This document shows positions 45,485 through 55,827 of a stretch of DNA of 64,000 nt, piece by piece (the stretch's first letter is position 1; each line of letters starts with the position of its first letter). The stretch comes from Pararhizobium sp. IMCC21322. GTDB taxonomy: Bacteria; Pseudomonadota; Alphaproteobacteria; Rhizobiales; GCA-2746425. Under the pieces are notes generated by a model. It searched no databases. It was not told where the DNA came from and saw nothing but the letters and a program-made list of their open reading frames with translations. The stretch spans positions 968,412 through 1,032,411 of the forward strand of contig NZ_CP132335.1 of assembly GCF_030758295.1 (NCBI RefSeq). The letters are read 5' to 3'. The position numbers and the translations under genes are program-made.

Positions 45485-46204
45485 ATGTCGAACACACCGG
45501 ACGGTCCAAAAGCTGCCATTGCTGAAGGTGCTGAGCAGGACATAGAGCCGGATGATGGGAGTCCTCGGGCTCGCAGAGAACCGAAAAGGCAATGTGCCGT
45601 CAGCCGCGACGTTCTGTCCAAAGCGGAGTTAATCCGCTTTGTGGCCGATCCGGAAGGGCGTATTGTGTCTGATCTGAAAGCTGTTCTGCCTGGGCGCGGT
45701 GTCTGGGTCAGGGCAGATGCCAGACATGTGGCGCTGGCGGAACAAAACAGGGTGTTTGCGCGTTTACTTGGCAAGAAAAGTGATCAGACGATCATTGTCG
45801 AAGCGGGTCTGGCAGGCAGAGTTGAAAAACTGTTGTTGGATCGGGCCATGGGTGCTTTGGCACTGGCGCAGAAATCCGGGCGGATTATAACTGGCTTCGC
45901 CAAGGTGGAGTCTGCAATTGGCAACGACAATGTAGACGCATTGATTGTAGCCAGTGACGGCGCTGAAGACAGTCTGCGCAAACTGAAGCAGGCGATCACA
46001 AGACGATTTGGCTCTTCGGACGCCTTGCAGCTGGTTCGAAGTTTTAAGGGTGTGGAATTGGATTTGGCATTTGGTCGCACAAATGTAATACATGCCGCGC
46101 TAACGAAAGCAGAAAAGAAGACGGACCGGGGAGATGGTGGCTTTTTGAACGCAGCCGAGCGGCTCCAAACATATATTGGAGCGCGGGCAGAGACCGAGAA
46201 ATAA
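45485..46204 (+). CDS. YlxR-domain RNA-binding protein (DUF448 plus L7Ae-like)
   Basis: A 239-residue protein. After a polar N-terminus comes a YlxR/DUF448 domain (about 32-110: RQCAVSRDVLSKAELIRFV, LPGRGVWV) and then an L7Ae/L30e-like domain (about 120-215: DRAMGALALAQKSGRIITGFAKVE, ALIVASDGAEDS). It probably binds RNA and is conserved between nusA and infB. The start is uncertain: ATG 45485, or TTG 45461 six bases after the nusA stop. Confidence 0.88.
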   Translation: MSNTPDGPKAAIAEGAEQDIEPDDGSPRARREPKRQCAVSRDVLSKAELIRFVADPEGRIVSDLKAVLPGRGVWVRADARHVALAEQNRVFARLLGKKSDQTIIVEAGLAGRVEKLLLDRAMGALALAQKSGRIITGFAKVESAIGNDNVDALIVASDGAEDSLRKLKQAITRRFGSSDALQLVRSFKGVELDLAFGRTNVIHAALTKAEKKTDRGDGGFLNAAERLQTYIGARAETEK

Positions 46205-46355
46205 AATAAGGATACGCGCCTGGATTGAGGTGCGGGTCCCTAACAGTTGAAAATTAGCAGCCAAAATCGGGCAGAAAATTGCCTGATTATAGCGAAGATA
46301 ATTTGACAGACGCGCCGCGCGGCAGTTTAAACGCGGCAGCAGGATCAGGATAAGA

Positions 46356-49070
46356 ATGAGCGATACGGATAACACAGACGACAAGCAAGGCGGACGTCCA
46401 ACTCTCTCGCTGAAACGCGGTGTGGAGCAGCAGGGAACTGTACGCCAGAGCTTTTCTCATGGCCGGTCAAAAGCCGTGGTCGTGGAAAAGCGCAAGCGCA
46501 AGATCAATATGCCAGGGTCAACACCAGCGGCGGCGCCGGCGGCTGCGGCGGCTGATGCCCCGCGCGCGCCAGCTGAAGCCTCTCGCAGTGCTGCAGCAAT
46601 ACCCGCGGCACCAGCAGCAACATCAGCTCCGGTGGCAAGACCGGCAGCACCGGCGGCAAAGGCTCCTGCACCTGCAGCGCCTCCTGTCACAGGTCCTGCC
46701 AGCCGGGTTGCACGCCCATCGGTACAAAGCCGGCCTGCACAAAACCGGTCTGGCGGCGGCCAGCGCGGCGGCAACAAGACCTTGCTGCGCACACTAACCA
46801 GTGGCGAACGCGATGCCCGCGCAATGGCATTGGCTGGCGCAAAGGCGCGTGAAGCAGAAGATATTGCCCGTCGCACGGCAGAAGAGGCCGAGCGCACCGA
46901 GCGTGAGGCGACTGAACGCGTCCGCCGGGAAACCAAAGCCAGAGAAGAAGCTGAAGCTGAAGCCAAAAAGACGGCTGAAGATGAGGCCGAACGCGCCCGC
47001 ATGCGTGAAGAGGCAGTCAATCTGGCAGCAGCTGAAGAAGCTGGCGATACGGCACGCCCGACCAAGACCCGTGAACCTGACGCCAAAAACACCAAGGTGC
47101 TGCGCGCGGTCAAACGACCTGGACGCGAGCAGGAACAGGATGATTCCAAAGCCGCTCGTAAAAATGATGATCGTCGCAAGGGCAAGCTGACGCTGTCCAA
47201 CGCGCTGGAAGATAACACCGGAGATCGGGCACGGTCACTGGCATCGATCAAACGTCGTCGTGAGCGCGAAAAACAGCGTGCTGCGCAAATGTCGCCACGT
47301 GAGAAGATTTCCCGCGAGGTCATCATTCCTGAAACAATCACCATTCAGGAACTGGCCAACCGCATGGCAGAACGTGCAGTTGATGTGATCAAGCTGCTGA
47401 TGCTGCAGGGACAGATGCTGAAAATCAACGATGTGATTGATGCAGATACTGCCGAATTGATCACCGAGGAAATGGGCCACAAAGTGCGCCGCGTTTCTGA
47501 GTCTGATGTTGAAGGCGGCCTGTTTGACGAGGTGATCGAAGCTGACGATGATGGAACAGGTATTCCTCGCCCACCAATCGTGACCATTATGGGCCATGTT
47601 GACCATGGTAAGACGTCATTGCTGGATGCATTCCGCAAAACCAACATCGTGTCTGGTGAAGCCGGTGGCATTACCCAGCATATCGGTGCTTATCAGGTTG
47701 AGCAGTCCGGCCAGAAGATCACCTTCATTGATACTCCGGGCCACGCGGCGTTTACCGCCATGCGTGCACGTGGTGCCAAATCAACCGATATCGTCATTCT
47801 GGTTGTCGCGGCTGATGATGGCGTGATGCCTCAGACGGCAGAGGCGATTGCGCATGCAAAAGCCGCTGGTGTTCCGATGATCATCGCGATCAACAAAATC
47901 GACGTTGAAGGCGCTGATCCGAACCGTGTACGCACCGAACTTCTGCAATATGAAGTTCAGGTGGAAGGCATGGGCGGTGACATTCTTGATGTGGAAGTGT
48001 CTGCCTTGAAAGGCACAAATCTGGACAAGGTTCTGGAAGCCATCATTCTTCAGTCAGAATTGCTGGAGTTGAAAGCCAATCCGGAACGCAATGGCCGTGG
48101 TACGGTTGTGGAAGCACAACTGGATAAGGGCCGTGGCCCTGTTGCGACTGTTCTTGTACAGAACGGAACGCTTAAAGTTGGCGATATTATCGTGCTTGGC
48201 TCTGAATGGGGCAAGGTGCGGGCTTTGATCGATGATCATGGCAAACAGGTCAAATCTGCGCCACCATCCATGCCGGTTGAAGTGCTTGGCCTGCAGGGAA
48301 CGCCTGAGGCCGGTGATCAGTTCGCCGTTGTTGAAAATGAAGCGCAGGCGCGTGAAATCACTGAATACCGCCGACGTGTGAAGCAGGAAGCTGTCAATGC
48401 ACGGGGAGCCCGTGGCTCTCTGGAAGCCATGATGAACCAGCTTCAGACAGACAATGCGCAGGAATCGCCATTGCTCATCAAAGCCGATGTGCAGGGCTCT
48501 CTGGAAGCCATTGTCGGCGCTCTGGAAAAGCTCAACACCGACGAAGTTGCAACACGTGTGATCCATTCAGGCGCCGGTGGTATCACCGAAACCGACATCA
48601 CGCTGGCTGCGGCTTCAAATTCACCGGTTGTGGGCTTCAATGTGCGTGCCAACAAACAGGCACGGGAAGCGGCGGAAGCAAACGGCATCGAAATTCGCTA
48701 TTACAACGTCATCTATGATCTGATTGACGATGTGAAAGCGGCCATGTCCGGTATGCTGTCGCCTGAGCTGCGCGAGCATATGCTGGGCAATGCTGAAATT
48801 CTGGATACATTCAATGTGTCCAAGGTTGGCAAGGTTGCCGGTTGTCTCATCACAGATGGCAAGGTGGAGCGTGGCCAGCACGTACGCCTCATCCGCGATG
48901 ATGTGGTGATCCATGAAGGCAAGCTGTCCACACTGAAACGCTTCAAGGATGAAGTGAAAGAAGTGAATGCCGGTCAGGAATGTGGCATGGCATTTGAAAA
49001 TTATCAGGACATGCGCAAGGGCGATGTCATTGAGTGTTATCGGGTCGAAACGATTATCCGTTCGCTCTAA
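46356..49070 (+). CDS. infB: translation initiation factor IF-2
   Basis: A 904-residue IF-2. A long low-complexity N-terminal region (about 40-250) is rich in Ala/Pro and then charged Glu/Arg/Lys helices. An IF2_N domain follows (near 330-385, [24 protein letters not shown]). The GTPase domain has GHVDHGKTS near residue 412, DTPGH near 460 and NKID near 513. Domains II-IV complete the C-terminus. It places fMet-tRNA on the 30S subunit and promotes subunit joining. A terminator follows at 49084. Confidence 0.97.
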   Translation: MSDTDNTDDKQGGRPTLSLKRGVEQQGTVRQSFSHGRSKAVVVEKRKRKINMPGSTPAAAPAAAAADAPRAPAEASRSAAAIPAAPAATSAPVARPAAPAAKAPAPAAPPVTGPASRVARPSVQSRPAQNRSGGGQRGGNKTLLRTLTSGERDARAMALAGAKAREAEDIARRTAEEAERTEREATERVRRETKAREEAEAEAKKTAEDEAERARMREEAVNLAAAEEAGDTARPTKTREPDAKNTKVLRAVKRPGREQEQDDSKAARKNDDRRKGKLTLSNALEDNTGDRARSLASIKRRREREKQRAAQMSPREKISREVIIPETITIQELANRMAERAVDVIKLLMLQGQMLKINDVIDADTAELITEEMGHKVRRVSESDVEGGLFDEVIEADDDGTGIPRPPIVTIMGHVDHGKTSLLDAFRKTNIVSGEAGGITQHIGAYQVEQSGQKITFIDTPGHAAFTAMRARGAKSTDIVILVVAADDGVMPQTAEAIAHAKAAGVPMIIAINKIDVEGADPNRVRTELLQYEVQVEGMGGDILDVEVSALKGTNLDKVLEAIILQSELLELKANPERNGRGTVVEAQLDKGRGPVATVLVQNGTLKVGDIIVLGSEWGKVRALIDDHGKQVKSAPPSMPVEVLGLQGTPEAGDQFAVVENEAQAREITEYRRRVKQEAVNARGARGSLEAMMNQLQTDNAQESPLLIKADVQGSLEAIVGALEKLNTDEVATRVIHSGAGGITETDITLAAASNSPVVGFNVRANKQAREAAEANGIEIRYYNVIYDLIDDVKAAMSGMLSPELREHMLGNAEILDTFNVSKVGKVAGCLITDGKVERGQHVRLIRDDVVIHEGKLSTLKRFKDEVKEVNAGQECGMAFENYQDMRKGDVIECYRVETIIRSL

Positions 49071-49083
49071 CTGATTTCCAATC

Positions 49084-49125
49084 AACGCCATGCCTTGGTT
49101 AAACCGGGCATGGCGTTATTTTTTC
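49084..49125 (+). terminator. intrinsic terminator between infB and rbfA
   Basis: AACGCCATGCC (49084-49094) pairs with GGCATGGCGTT (49107-49117), followed by ATTTTTTCT. It lies 14 bases past the infB stop and just before the rbfA start, inside what is otherwise a continuous operon. Confidence 0.88.
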
Positions 49126-49136
49126 TGGATGAGATA

Positions 49137-49574
49137 ATGGGCCGTTCCGGGCATAAAAGTATCAGCAAAGAACCAACCCAGCGCATGCTGCGCGTGGGCG
49201 AAGTTGTGCGTCGTGCGATTGATGAGTGTCTGCGCCGGGGCGAAGTACGCGAGCCGGAGTTGGAGCGCATTATGGTCACGATACCGGAAGCCCGCATGTC
49301 GACCGATCTGAAACTGGCCAGCGTCTATGTTGCGCCGCTTGGTGGTGGCGATGGCGAGGAACTGGCCAAGTTGCTGAACGGTCACGCCAAATTCATCCGG
49401 GGTCGCATCGCCAAGGATATGACGCTGAAATACATGCCGGAAATCAAATTCTTTGCCGACAACCGCTATGATGAAGCCAGCCGGATTGAGAACTTGCTGC
49501 GCCAGCCCAAAGTTCTGGCAGATCTGGCAGCGCCTGATGATCCCCCTGAAACGGACGATGACGGCGGAACCTGA
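49137..49574 (+). CDS. rbfA: 30S ribosome-binding factor RbfA
   Basis: A 145-residue RbfA with the KH-like core (QRMLRVGEVVRRAIDECLRRGEV, ITVTEVR-like MVTIPEARMSTDLKLASVYV, MTLKYMPEIKFFADNRYDEASRIENLL). It binds 16S rRNA near helix 1 for late 30S maturation. ATG 49137 is chosen; the in-frame start at 49095 lies inside the terminator stem. truB follows after five bases. Confidence 0.94.
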   Translation: MGRSGHKSISKEPTQRMLRVGEVVRRAIDECLRRGEVREPELERIMVTIPEARMSTDLKLASVYVAPLGGGDGEELAKLLNGHAKFIRGRIAKDMTLKYMPEIKFFADNRYDEASRIENLLRQPKVLADLAAPDDPPETDDDGGT

Positions 49575-49579
49575 TCAAA

Positions 49580-50506
49580 ATGGGGCGTCGTAAAAAAGGG
49601 CAGGATATCCACGGTTGGGTCCTGCTCGACAAGCCCCTGGGGCTGGGGTCTACACAGGCCGTTTCCAAAGTGCGCTGGCTGTTTGATGCCAAAAAAGCGG
49701 GCCATGCCGGAACTCTCGATCCGCTGGCAACCGGCATGTTGCCGATTGCATTGGGCCACGCCACCAAAACGGTTCCCTTTGCCCAGGATGGTCAGAAGAC
49801 CTATCGCTTTTCCGTTAAATGGGGCGAGGCGACCAGTACTGATGATGGTGAAGGCGATGTTGTTGCAACGTCACAGCACCGTCCGGACAAGGCCGCGATT
49901 GAGGCAATTCTTCCCGAATATAAAGGATGTCTTTCACAGCTCCCGCCCGCCTTCAGTGCCTTGAAAATCAATGGTGAACGCGCTTATGATCTGGCCCGTG
50001 CTGGCGAGACGGTGGAGCTGGAGCCACGTGATGTTCAAATTGACGAACTGACCCTGGTGGATTGCCCGGATACTGATCATGCCGAGTTTGAAGTTCTGTG
50101 TGGAAAAGGCACCTATGTCAGGGCTTTGGCCCGCGATATGGCCCGTTCTTTGGGAACGGAAGGCCATGTCAGCGCATTACGGCGTACACAAGTCGGCCCG
50201 TTTCACGAATCCCAGATGATTTCACTGGAACTTTTGCAGGAAATGCGCCATAGAGACCCCGCTGAAGCTGATATGGCTTCGGTACTGCATCCTGTTGAGA
50301 CCGCGCTGGACGACATCCCGGCGTTGGCCGTCACGGAAGCGGAAGCGGTCCGGCTGTTAAACGGTCAGGCCATATTGTTGCGCGGACGGGATGCCCCCCT
50401 AGCTCTTGCCGAAGCCTATGTCACCACCAAAAATACTTTGGTGGCCATTGGCTCAGTGGATCAAGGCCAGTTCATCCCCAAGCGTGTTTTTAAAAATGCC
50501 GGGTAA
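49580..50506 (+). CDS. truB: tRNA pseudouridine(55) synthase TruB
   Basis: A 308-residue pseudouridine synthase with the catalytic aspartate Asp47 in GHAGTLDPLATGMLPI, plus KTYRFSVKWGEATSTDDGEG and the late CGKGTYVRALARDMARSLG motif. It makes pseudouridine 55 in the T-loop of tRNAs. It follows rbfA by five bases and precedes rpsO by 32 bp. Confidence 0.97.
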   Translation: MGRRKKGQDIHGWVLLDKPLGLGSTQAVSKVRWLFDAKKAGHAGTLDPLATGMLPIALGHATKTVPFAQDGQKTYRFSVKWGEATSTDDGEGDVVATSQHRPDKAAIEAILPEYKGCLSQLPPAFSALKINGERAYDLARAGETVELEPRDVQIDELTLVDCPDTDHAEFEVLCGKGTYVRALARDMARSLGTEGHVSALRRTQVGPFHESQMISLELLQEMRHRDPAEADMASVLHPVETALDDIPALAVTEAEAVRLLNGQAILLRGRDAPLALAEAYVTTKNTLVAIGSVDQGQFIPKRVFKNAG

Positions 50507-50538
50507 AACCGGTAAGCGTTACATAGAAAGGATACCCG

Positions 50539-50808
50539 ATGTCGATTACTGCAGAACGCAAGCAGGAACTCATTACCGAGTATGCCCGCGCAGAAAATGA
50601 CACCGGTTCACCAGAAGTACAGGTTGCCATTCTCAGCGAGCGTATCAGCAATCTGACCGAACATTTCAGAGCACATGGCAAGGATAATCATTCCCGCCGT
50701 GGTCTTTTGAAAATGGTCTCTCAACGGCGCCGTCAGCTCGACTATCTGAAAGCGAATGACGAAAGCCGTTATACGGACATCATCAAGAAGCTTGGTTTGC
50801 GTCGCTGA
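50539..50808 (+). CDS. rpsO: 30S ribosomal protein S15
   Basis: An 89-residue S15 of normal length with the 16S rRNA-binding signature [33 protein letters not shown]. It is a primary binder in the 30S platform. AGAAAGGA precedes ATG 50539. A clear terminator follows at 50822-50847, ahead of pnp. Confidence 0.98.
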   Translation: MSITAERKQELITEYARAENDTGSPEVQVAILSERISNLTEHFRAHGKDNHSRRGLLKMVSQRRRQLDYLKANDESRYTDIIKKLGLRR

Positions 50809-50821
50809 TGCGACACAAAAC

Positions 50822-50847
50822 GGGCGTCGCTGTGCGGCGCCCTTTTT
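50822..50847 (+). terminator. intrinsic terminator of rpsO
   Basis: GGGCGTCGC (50822-50830) pairs with GCGGCGCCC (50834-50842) around TGT, followed by five T. Confidence 0.92.
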
Positions 50848-50895
50848 GGTATTTCTGGAATCCGTAAGAACAAACAGAGCCATGGCAGGATTATC

Positions 50896-50920
50896 AGATG
50901 CTTTTGAACGAAGAGCATCT
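50896..50920 (+). promoter_or_regulatory. hairpin in the pnp leader
   Basis: AGATGCT (50896-50902) pairs with AGCATCT (50914-50920) around 11 bases in the 250-bp rpsO-pnp interval. In enterobacteria a pnp leader hairpin is cut by RNase III for autocontrol; a similar role here is only an analogy. Confidence 0.4.
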
Positions 50921-51059
50921 TGTTGTCTTGCGATGGCTCAGATACCCGGCGTGATTTTCGCGCCATTCTGACACAAAGCGCGATGGTCGCGCCAAACTAT
51001 CGATGATGACGGAAGGCCGTTTTCATCCTGTCCATTGACAAGAAGGTAAGACACAAAAA

Positions 51060-53171
51060 ATGTTTGATACACAACGTGTAGAAATTGAATGGGGCGGACG
51101 CCCTTTGATCATGGAAACGGGCCGCGTAGCGCGTCAGGCCGATGGGGCCGTCATGATCACTTACGGCGAAACAACTGTTCTCGCCACCGCAGTTTCAGCC
51201 CGCTCTGCAAAGCCGGGCCAGGATTTTTTCCCGCTGACCGTGAACTATCAGGAAAAAACCTATGCAGCCGGTAAAATTCCAGGCGGCTTCTTCAAGCGTG
51301 AAGGCCGTCCGGCTGAAAAAGAAACACTGACATCGCGGCTGATCGATCGCCCGATCCGTCCTCTGTTCGCTGATGGCTACAAAAACGAAACCCAGATTGT
51401 TCTGACAGTTCTGTCTCACGATCTGGAAAATGATCCGGACATCGTTGCGCTGGTTGGCGCATCTGCTGCCCTGACAATTTCCGGTGTTCCCTTCATGGGC
51501 CCGATCGGCGGCGCACGCGTTGGCTACATTGATGGCGAATATATGCTCAACCCGCCACTGGATGTCATGGAAGACAGCAAGCTCGATCTGGTTGTTGCCG
51601 GTACAAATGATGCGGTTCTGATGGTTGAATCAGAAGCTCAGGAATTGTCTGAAGAGATTATGCTGGGTGCCGTCATGTTCGGCCATCGTGAATTCCAGCC
51701 TGTCATCGAAGCCATTATTCAACTGGCCGAGAAAGCTGCAAAAGCACCGCGTAACCACACGGCTATTGACCATTCTGAATTGTATGCAAAAGTGAAAGAT
51801 TTGGTCGAGACCGATCTGAACGCTGCTTACGACAATCAGGAAAAAGAGCCGCGCCGCGATGCTATTTCCGACGCCAAGGCGAAAGTCATGGAAGCGCTTC
51901 TGCCTGAAGGTGCCAGCCCGGACGACAAGAATATTCTTGGCGACCAGGTCAAGAAGCTGGAAAGCAACATTGTTCGTGGCCGCATTCTGAAAGACGGCAG
52001 CCGCATTGATGGACGTGATACCAAAACCGTGCGCCAGATTGTTGCTGAAGTTGGCACATTGCCACGCGCACATGGTTCCTCCCTGTTCACCCGTGGTGAA
52101 ACACAGGCGCTTGTCGTTGCCACACTGGGTACTGCAGATGATGAACAGTTCATCGATGCACTGACCGGCACTTACAAAGAACAGTTCATGCTGCATTACA
52201 ACTTCCCGCCATATTCTGTCGGTGAAGCTGGTCGAATGGGCACCCCGGGTCGCCGCGAAATCGGCCACGGCAAGCTTGCATGGCGCGCTGTGAACCCTGT
52301 GCGTCCTCCGCATCATGAATTCCCATACACACTGCGTCTTGTGTCCGAAATCACCGAGTCCAATGGATCATCTTCCATGGCGACGGTTTGCGGCACATCG
52401 CTGGCTTTGATGGATGCGGGTGTTCCCCTGCGCCGTCCGGTCGCCGGTATCGCAATGGGCCTCATCAAGGAAGGCGATGATTTCGCTGTCCTGTCCGATA
52501 TTCTGGGTGATGAAGATCATCTTGGCGATATGGATTTCAAGGTTGCCGGTTCCGAAGTGGGCATCACTGCTCTGCAGATGGACATCAAGATTGACGGCAT
52601 CACCGAAGAAATCATGAAAATCGCTTTGGCTCAGGCCAAGGATGGTCGTGAGCATATTCTGGGTGAAATGTCGAAGGCTCTGACTGAGTCCCGTCCTGAG
52701 CTTGGTGAATTTGCACCACGCATCGAACAGCTGAAAATTCCGGTTGATAAAATCCGCGAAGTTATCGGCACTGGTGGCAAGGTCATCCGCGAAATCGTGG
52801 AGAAAACCGGCGCTAAAGTGAACATCGAAGACGATGGCACCATCAAGATCGCGTCTTCCGATGGCAAGTCCATTGAAGCTGCTATCGCCTGGATCCGCTC
52901 CATCACGGACGATCCTGAAGTTGGTCACATCTATCAGGGTACTGTTGTGAAAGCTGTTGATTTTGGCGCTTTCGTCAACTTCTTCGGTGCCAAGGACGGT
53001 CTGGTTCACATTTCCCAACTGGCCAATGAACGCGTTGCCAAAACCACCGATGTGGTCAAGGAAGGCGACAAGGTCTGGGTTAAACTGATGGGCTTCGACG
53101 ATCGCGGCAAGGTTCGCCTATCGATGAAAGTCGTCGATCAGGAAACCGGCAAAGAAATCGAACAAGAGTAA
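51060..53171 (+). CDS. pnp: polyribonucleotide nucleotidyltransferase
   Basis: A 703-residue PNPase with two RNase PH-like domains. The second contains the active-site region ([46 protein letters not shown] with the conserved acidic residues). C-terminal KH (about 550-615, [22 protein letters not shown]) and S1 (about 620-690) domains follow. It degrades RNA 3'-5' with phosphate as part of the mRNA decay machinery. GAAGGTAAG precedes ATG 51060. Confidence 0.98.
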   Translation: MFDTQRVEIEWGGRPLIMETGRVARQADGAVMITYGETTVLATAVSARSAKPGQDFFPLTVNYQEKTYAAGKIPGGFFKREGRPAEKETLTSRLIDRPIRPLFADGYKNETQIVLTVLSHDLENDPDIVALVGASAALTISGVPFMGPIGGARVGYIDGEYMLNPPLDVMEDSKLDLVVAGTNDAVLMVESEAQELSEEIMLGAVMFGHREFQPVIEAIIQLAEKAAKAPRNHTAIDHSELYAKVKDLVETDLNAAYDNQEKEPRRDAISDAKAKVMEALLPEGASPDDKNILGDQVKKLESNIVRGRILKDGSRIDGRDTKTVRQIVAEVGTLPRAHGSSLFTRGETQALVVATLGTADDEQFIDALTGTYKEQFMLHYNFPPYSVGEAGRMGTPGRREIGHGKLAWRAVNPVRPPHHEFPYTLRLVSEITESNGSSSMATVCGTSLALMDAGVPLRRPVAGIAMGLIKEGDDFAVLSDILGDEDHLGDMDFKVAGSEVGITALQMDIKIDGITEEIMKIALAQAKDGREHILGEMSKALTESRPELGEFAPRIEQLKIPVDKIREVIGTGGKVIREIVEKTGAKVNIEDDGTIKIASSDGKSIEAAIAWIRSITDDPEVGHIYQGTVVKAVDFGAFVNFFGAKDGLVHISQLANERVAKTTDVVKEGDKVWVKLMGFDDRGKVRLSMKVVDQETGKEIEQE

Positions 53172-53188
53172 ATTCACTTTGTTCGTAA

Positions 53189-53222
53189 AAAAAGGCCGGG
53201 TGGAAACACCCGGCCTTTTTGT
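53189..53222 (+). terminator. intrinsic terminator of pnp
   Basis: A 14-bp perfect stem (53189-53202 with 53207-53220; core GGCCGGGTG) closes a GAAA tetraloop and ends in a T-run. Confidence 0.96.
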
Positions 53223-53288
53223 TTGCCATAACGGCTGGTTGGCCATGGCTGCGCTGTGTGCTAGAGCGTTTTCCAACAGGAGACTTTT

Positions 53289-54104
53289 ATGGCCGATTTG
53301 AGAATTGTGGTTGTGGGCGCTGGCGGGCGCATGGGGCGGGCCTTGATCACGGCCATACATGGTATTGCCGGTGCACAGCTTGTGGCCGCCATTGAGCGCC
53401 CACAGGCTGATTGTATGGGGCAGGATGCCGGTACACTGGCAGGTCTGGAGCCATTGGGCGTTCCCGTCACCGACGATGCGCTGCTTGCCTTTGCCGCAGC
53501 TGATGCGGTGCTGGATTTCACCATGCCGGAAGCCACGCTGACCTTTGCCGAATATGCCGCTCAAGCACGTATTGTGCATGTCATCGGCACCACTGGTATG
53601 CCGGTTGAGGATGATGCCAAAATTGTCGCCGCGTCGCGTCATGCCCGGATTGTCAAATCTGGCAATATGAGCCTTGGGGTCAATCTGCTGTCCGTTCTGG
53701 TGGAGCAGGGCGCGAAGGCGCTGGGCCTTGAATGGGATATTGAAGTGCTGGAAATGCATCACCGCAACAAGGTCGATGCGCCGTCAGGCACTGCGCTGCT
53801 TCTGGGTGATGCTGCGGCCACCGGGCGCGGTATTGATCTGGCCGAGAATTCCGAACGCGGACGTGACGGCATCACCGGCGCGCGCGAGCCGGGCAGCATC
53901 GGCTTTGCCGCGCTGCGTGGCGGGTCCGTTGTTGGCACCCACAGCGTTATTTTCGCAGGGGATGGCGAACGGGTAGAGCTATCCCATATCGCAGAAGACA
54001 GAACGATTTTTGCACAAGGCGCGGTGAAGGCTGCGCTTTGGGCATTCCCACAGAAACCGGGCCTTTACAACATGCTGGACGTGTTGGGCCTTTCAAAAAC
54101 CTAA
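53289..54104 (+). CDS. dapB: 4-hydroxy-tetrahydrodipicolinate reductase
   Basis: A 271-residue DapB with the NAD(P)H-binding GAGGRMGR (10-17) and the substrate/catalytic motif [16 protein letters not shown] (His157, His158, Lys161). It reduces the diaminopimelate/lysine pathway intermediate in the cytoplasm. AGGAGA precedes ATG 53289. gpmA begins 22 bp after its stop, so the two are probably cotranscribed. Confidence 0.97.
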   Translation: MADLRIVVVGAGGRMGRALITAIHGIAGAQLVAAIERPQADCMGQDAGTLAGLEPLGVPVTDDALLAFAAADAVLDFTMPEATLTFAEYAAQARIVHVIGTTGMPVEDDAKIVAASRHARIVKSGNMSLGVNLLSVLVEQGAKALGLEWDIEVLEMHHRNKVDAPSGTALLLGDAAATGRGIDLAENSERGRDGITGAREPGSIGFAALRGGSVVGTHSVIFAGDGERVELSHIAEDRTIFAQGAVKAALWAFPQKPGLYNMLDVLGLSKT

Positions 54105-54126
54105 GGGCATGTCCCGGGAGATTTTT

Positions 54127-54747
54127 ATGGAACGTTTACTGGTACTGGTCCGTCACGGCCAAAGCGAATGGAACCTCAAAAACCTGTTCACCGGCTGGAA
54201 AAATCCGGATTTGACGGAAAAAGGCATTGAGGAAGCCAAGGCCGGTGGCCGGGCGCTGAAGGCAAAGGGCATTACATTCGATGTGGCTTACACATCCGAT
54301 CTGATCCGTGCCCAGCACACATGCGATCTCTTGCTGGAGGAATTGGGCCAACCAGACCTTCCCACCATTCGCGATCAGGCTTTGAATGAGCGTGACTATG
54401 GCGATCTGGCAGGCCTCAACAAGGATGATGCCCGCAAGAAATGGGGCGATGAGCAGGTCCATATCTGGCGCCGCTCGTTTGACGTGCCGCCTCCGGGTGG
54501 TGAAAGCCTGAAAGACACCGGTGCGCGCGTTCTGCCTTATTACATGACCGATATTCTGCCGCGTGTCATGGCTGGCGAAAAAGTGCTGGTAGCAGCCCAT
54601 GGTAACTCACTGCGCTCATTGGTCATGATTCTGGAAAAGCTCGACACAGTCCAAATCCTGAAACGCGAAATCGCAACCGGTCAGCCTATGATCTTTCGTC
54701 TGAAAGCTGACACGACGGTCGACAGCAGCGAAATGCTGACTGGCTGA
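54127..54747 (+). CDS. gpmA: 2,3-bisphosphoglycerate-dependent phosphoglycerate mutase
   Basis: A 206-residue histidine phosphatase-fold mutase. The phosphohistidine motif is [10 protein letters not shown] (His10), [14 protein letters not shown] follows, and [22 protein letters not shown] contains the catalytic Glu. It interconverts 3- and 2-phosphoglycerate in glycolysis. ATG 54127 is chosen at the family start; an upstream in-frame ATG at 54109 adds six residues. It ends five bases before the convergent Ogt-like gene. Confidence 0.95.
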   Translation: MERLLVLVRHGQSEWNLKNLFTGWKNPDLTEKGIEEAKAGGRALKAKGITFDVAYTSDLIRAQHTCDLLLEELGQPDLPTIRDQALNERDYGDLAGLNKDDARKKWGDEQVHIWRRSFDVPPPGGESLKDTGARVLPYYMTDILPRVMAGEKVLVAAHGNSLRSLVMILEKLDTVQILKREIATGQPMIFRLKADTTVDSSEMLTG

Positions 54748-54752
54748 GGCAA

Positions 54753-55655
54753 TTAATCGGGTCGGGCAGTCTGCCCGGCCTCCCAGCCTAAAATAGCTCT
54801 TTTGCGGGTAATTCCCCAGTGGTAGCCGGTGAGGCCACCGCCTTTGCCAATGACCCGATGGCACGGCACCACAAAGGAAATCGGGTTGCGCCCCACAGCC
54901 GCGCCCACTGCGCGTGCCGCCTTGGGCTTCCCAATCGTGTCTGCCAGCGATGAATAGGTGGTGGCCGTGCCCATGGGAATGCTCAGCAGCGCTTCCCATA
55001 CGCGCACTTCAAAATCTGTCCCGATCAGCACCACCCGAAGCGGTTGATCCGTGTCTTTGCCAGCAAATACTTTGGCAAGGAAGGGTGCGGTTTTATCCGG
55101 TGCTGCAACAAAATTGGCTTGTGGCCAGCGCCGCGCCATATCCGCAAAGGCGGCCTCTTCGCCATCAGCATCGGCAAAGGCAAGGCCGGACAGACCTCGG
55201 TCTGTGGCCATGACCAACGCAATGCCAAAGGGGCTGTCGTGAAACCCGTAATAGATGGTCAGACCGTCGCCCTTGGATTTGTAACTGCCCGGCGACATGG
55301 CCTCCGCATTCACCATCAGATCATGCAGCCGTCCCGGCCCGGACAATCCCAGATCATACGACACATCCAGAATACTGTCGCCGCCCTTCAGCAACCGGCG
55401 GGCATGGTCCAGCGTTACGCACTGCAAAAAGCCTTTTGGCGAAAGACCAGCCCAGCGCGTGAAGAGTTTCTGCAGGTGAAACGGGGACAGGCCTACCAGA
55501 TCAGCCAGCGTGTCCAGACTTGGCTGATCCTGATAATTCTCTGATATGTGCTCAATGACCCGGCGCACAACATCATAATCGCGCGCAGCAGTCAGATCAG
55601 CAGCCGGAACCGGCATGGCGTGTTTCAGATCAGCCGCGCTTAATTGGAAGTTCAT
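54753..55655 (-). CDS. AraC-HTH/methylated-DNA-cysteine methyltransferase fusion (Ada C-part-like)
   Basis: A 300-residue protein with an AraC helix-turn-helix domain (about 27-125) joined to an O6-alkylguanine-DNA alkyltransferase domain (about 135-295). The acceptor Cys265 lies in FVVPCHRVIG, and the DNA-binding GRNPISFVVPCHR context is normal. The N-terminal zinc domain that Ada uses to sense methylphosphotriesters is absent. It would repair O6-methylguanine by suicide transfer; whether its helix-turn-helix still regulates genes is unknown. It is convergent with gpmA. Confidence 0.92.
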   Translation of the reverse strand: MNFQLSAADLKHAMPVPAADLTAARDYDVVRRVIEHISENYQDQPSLDTLADLVGLSPFHLQKLFTRWAGLSPKGFLQCVTLDHARRLLKGGDSILDVSYDLGLSGPGRLHDLMVNAEAMSPGSYKSKGDGLTIYYGFHDSPFGIALVMATDRGLSGLAFADADGEEAAFADMARRWPQANFVAAPDKTAPFLAKVFAGKDTDQPLRVVLIGTDFEVRVWEALLSIPMGTATTYSSLADTIGKPKAARAVGAAVGRNPISFVVPCHRVIGKGGGLTGYHWGITRKRAILGWEAGQTARPD

Positions 55656-55827
55656 GATATTCGGTCTCTCAGGTCCGTTTCAAGGCTACAGGACCACAAG
55701 GGTTAGCTGCGCACCACCCGATTCTTGCGCAGATGAATGCAAATTTTTTCGGATTGAGATACACTTCAAATTCTTCGGTAAGTTGCCAAGCCACTCGCAG
55801 AATGCCCATCACAGGACGATTATACAA

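Noticed and set aside
46457-47344. 295-codon minus-strand frame rich in Ala/Ser/Arg
   Set aside because: It mirrors the low-complexity N-terminal region of infB; no plausible protein.
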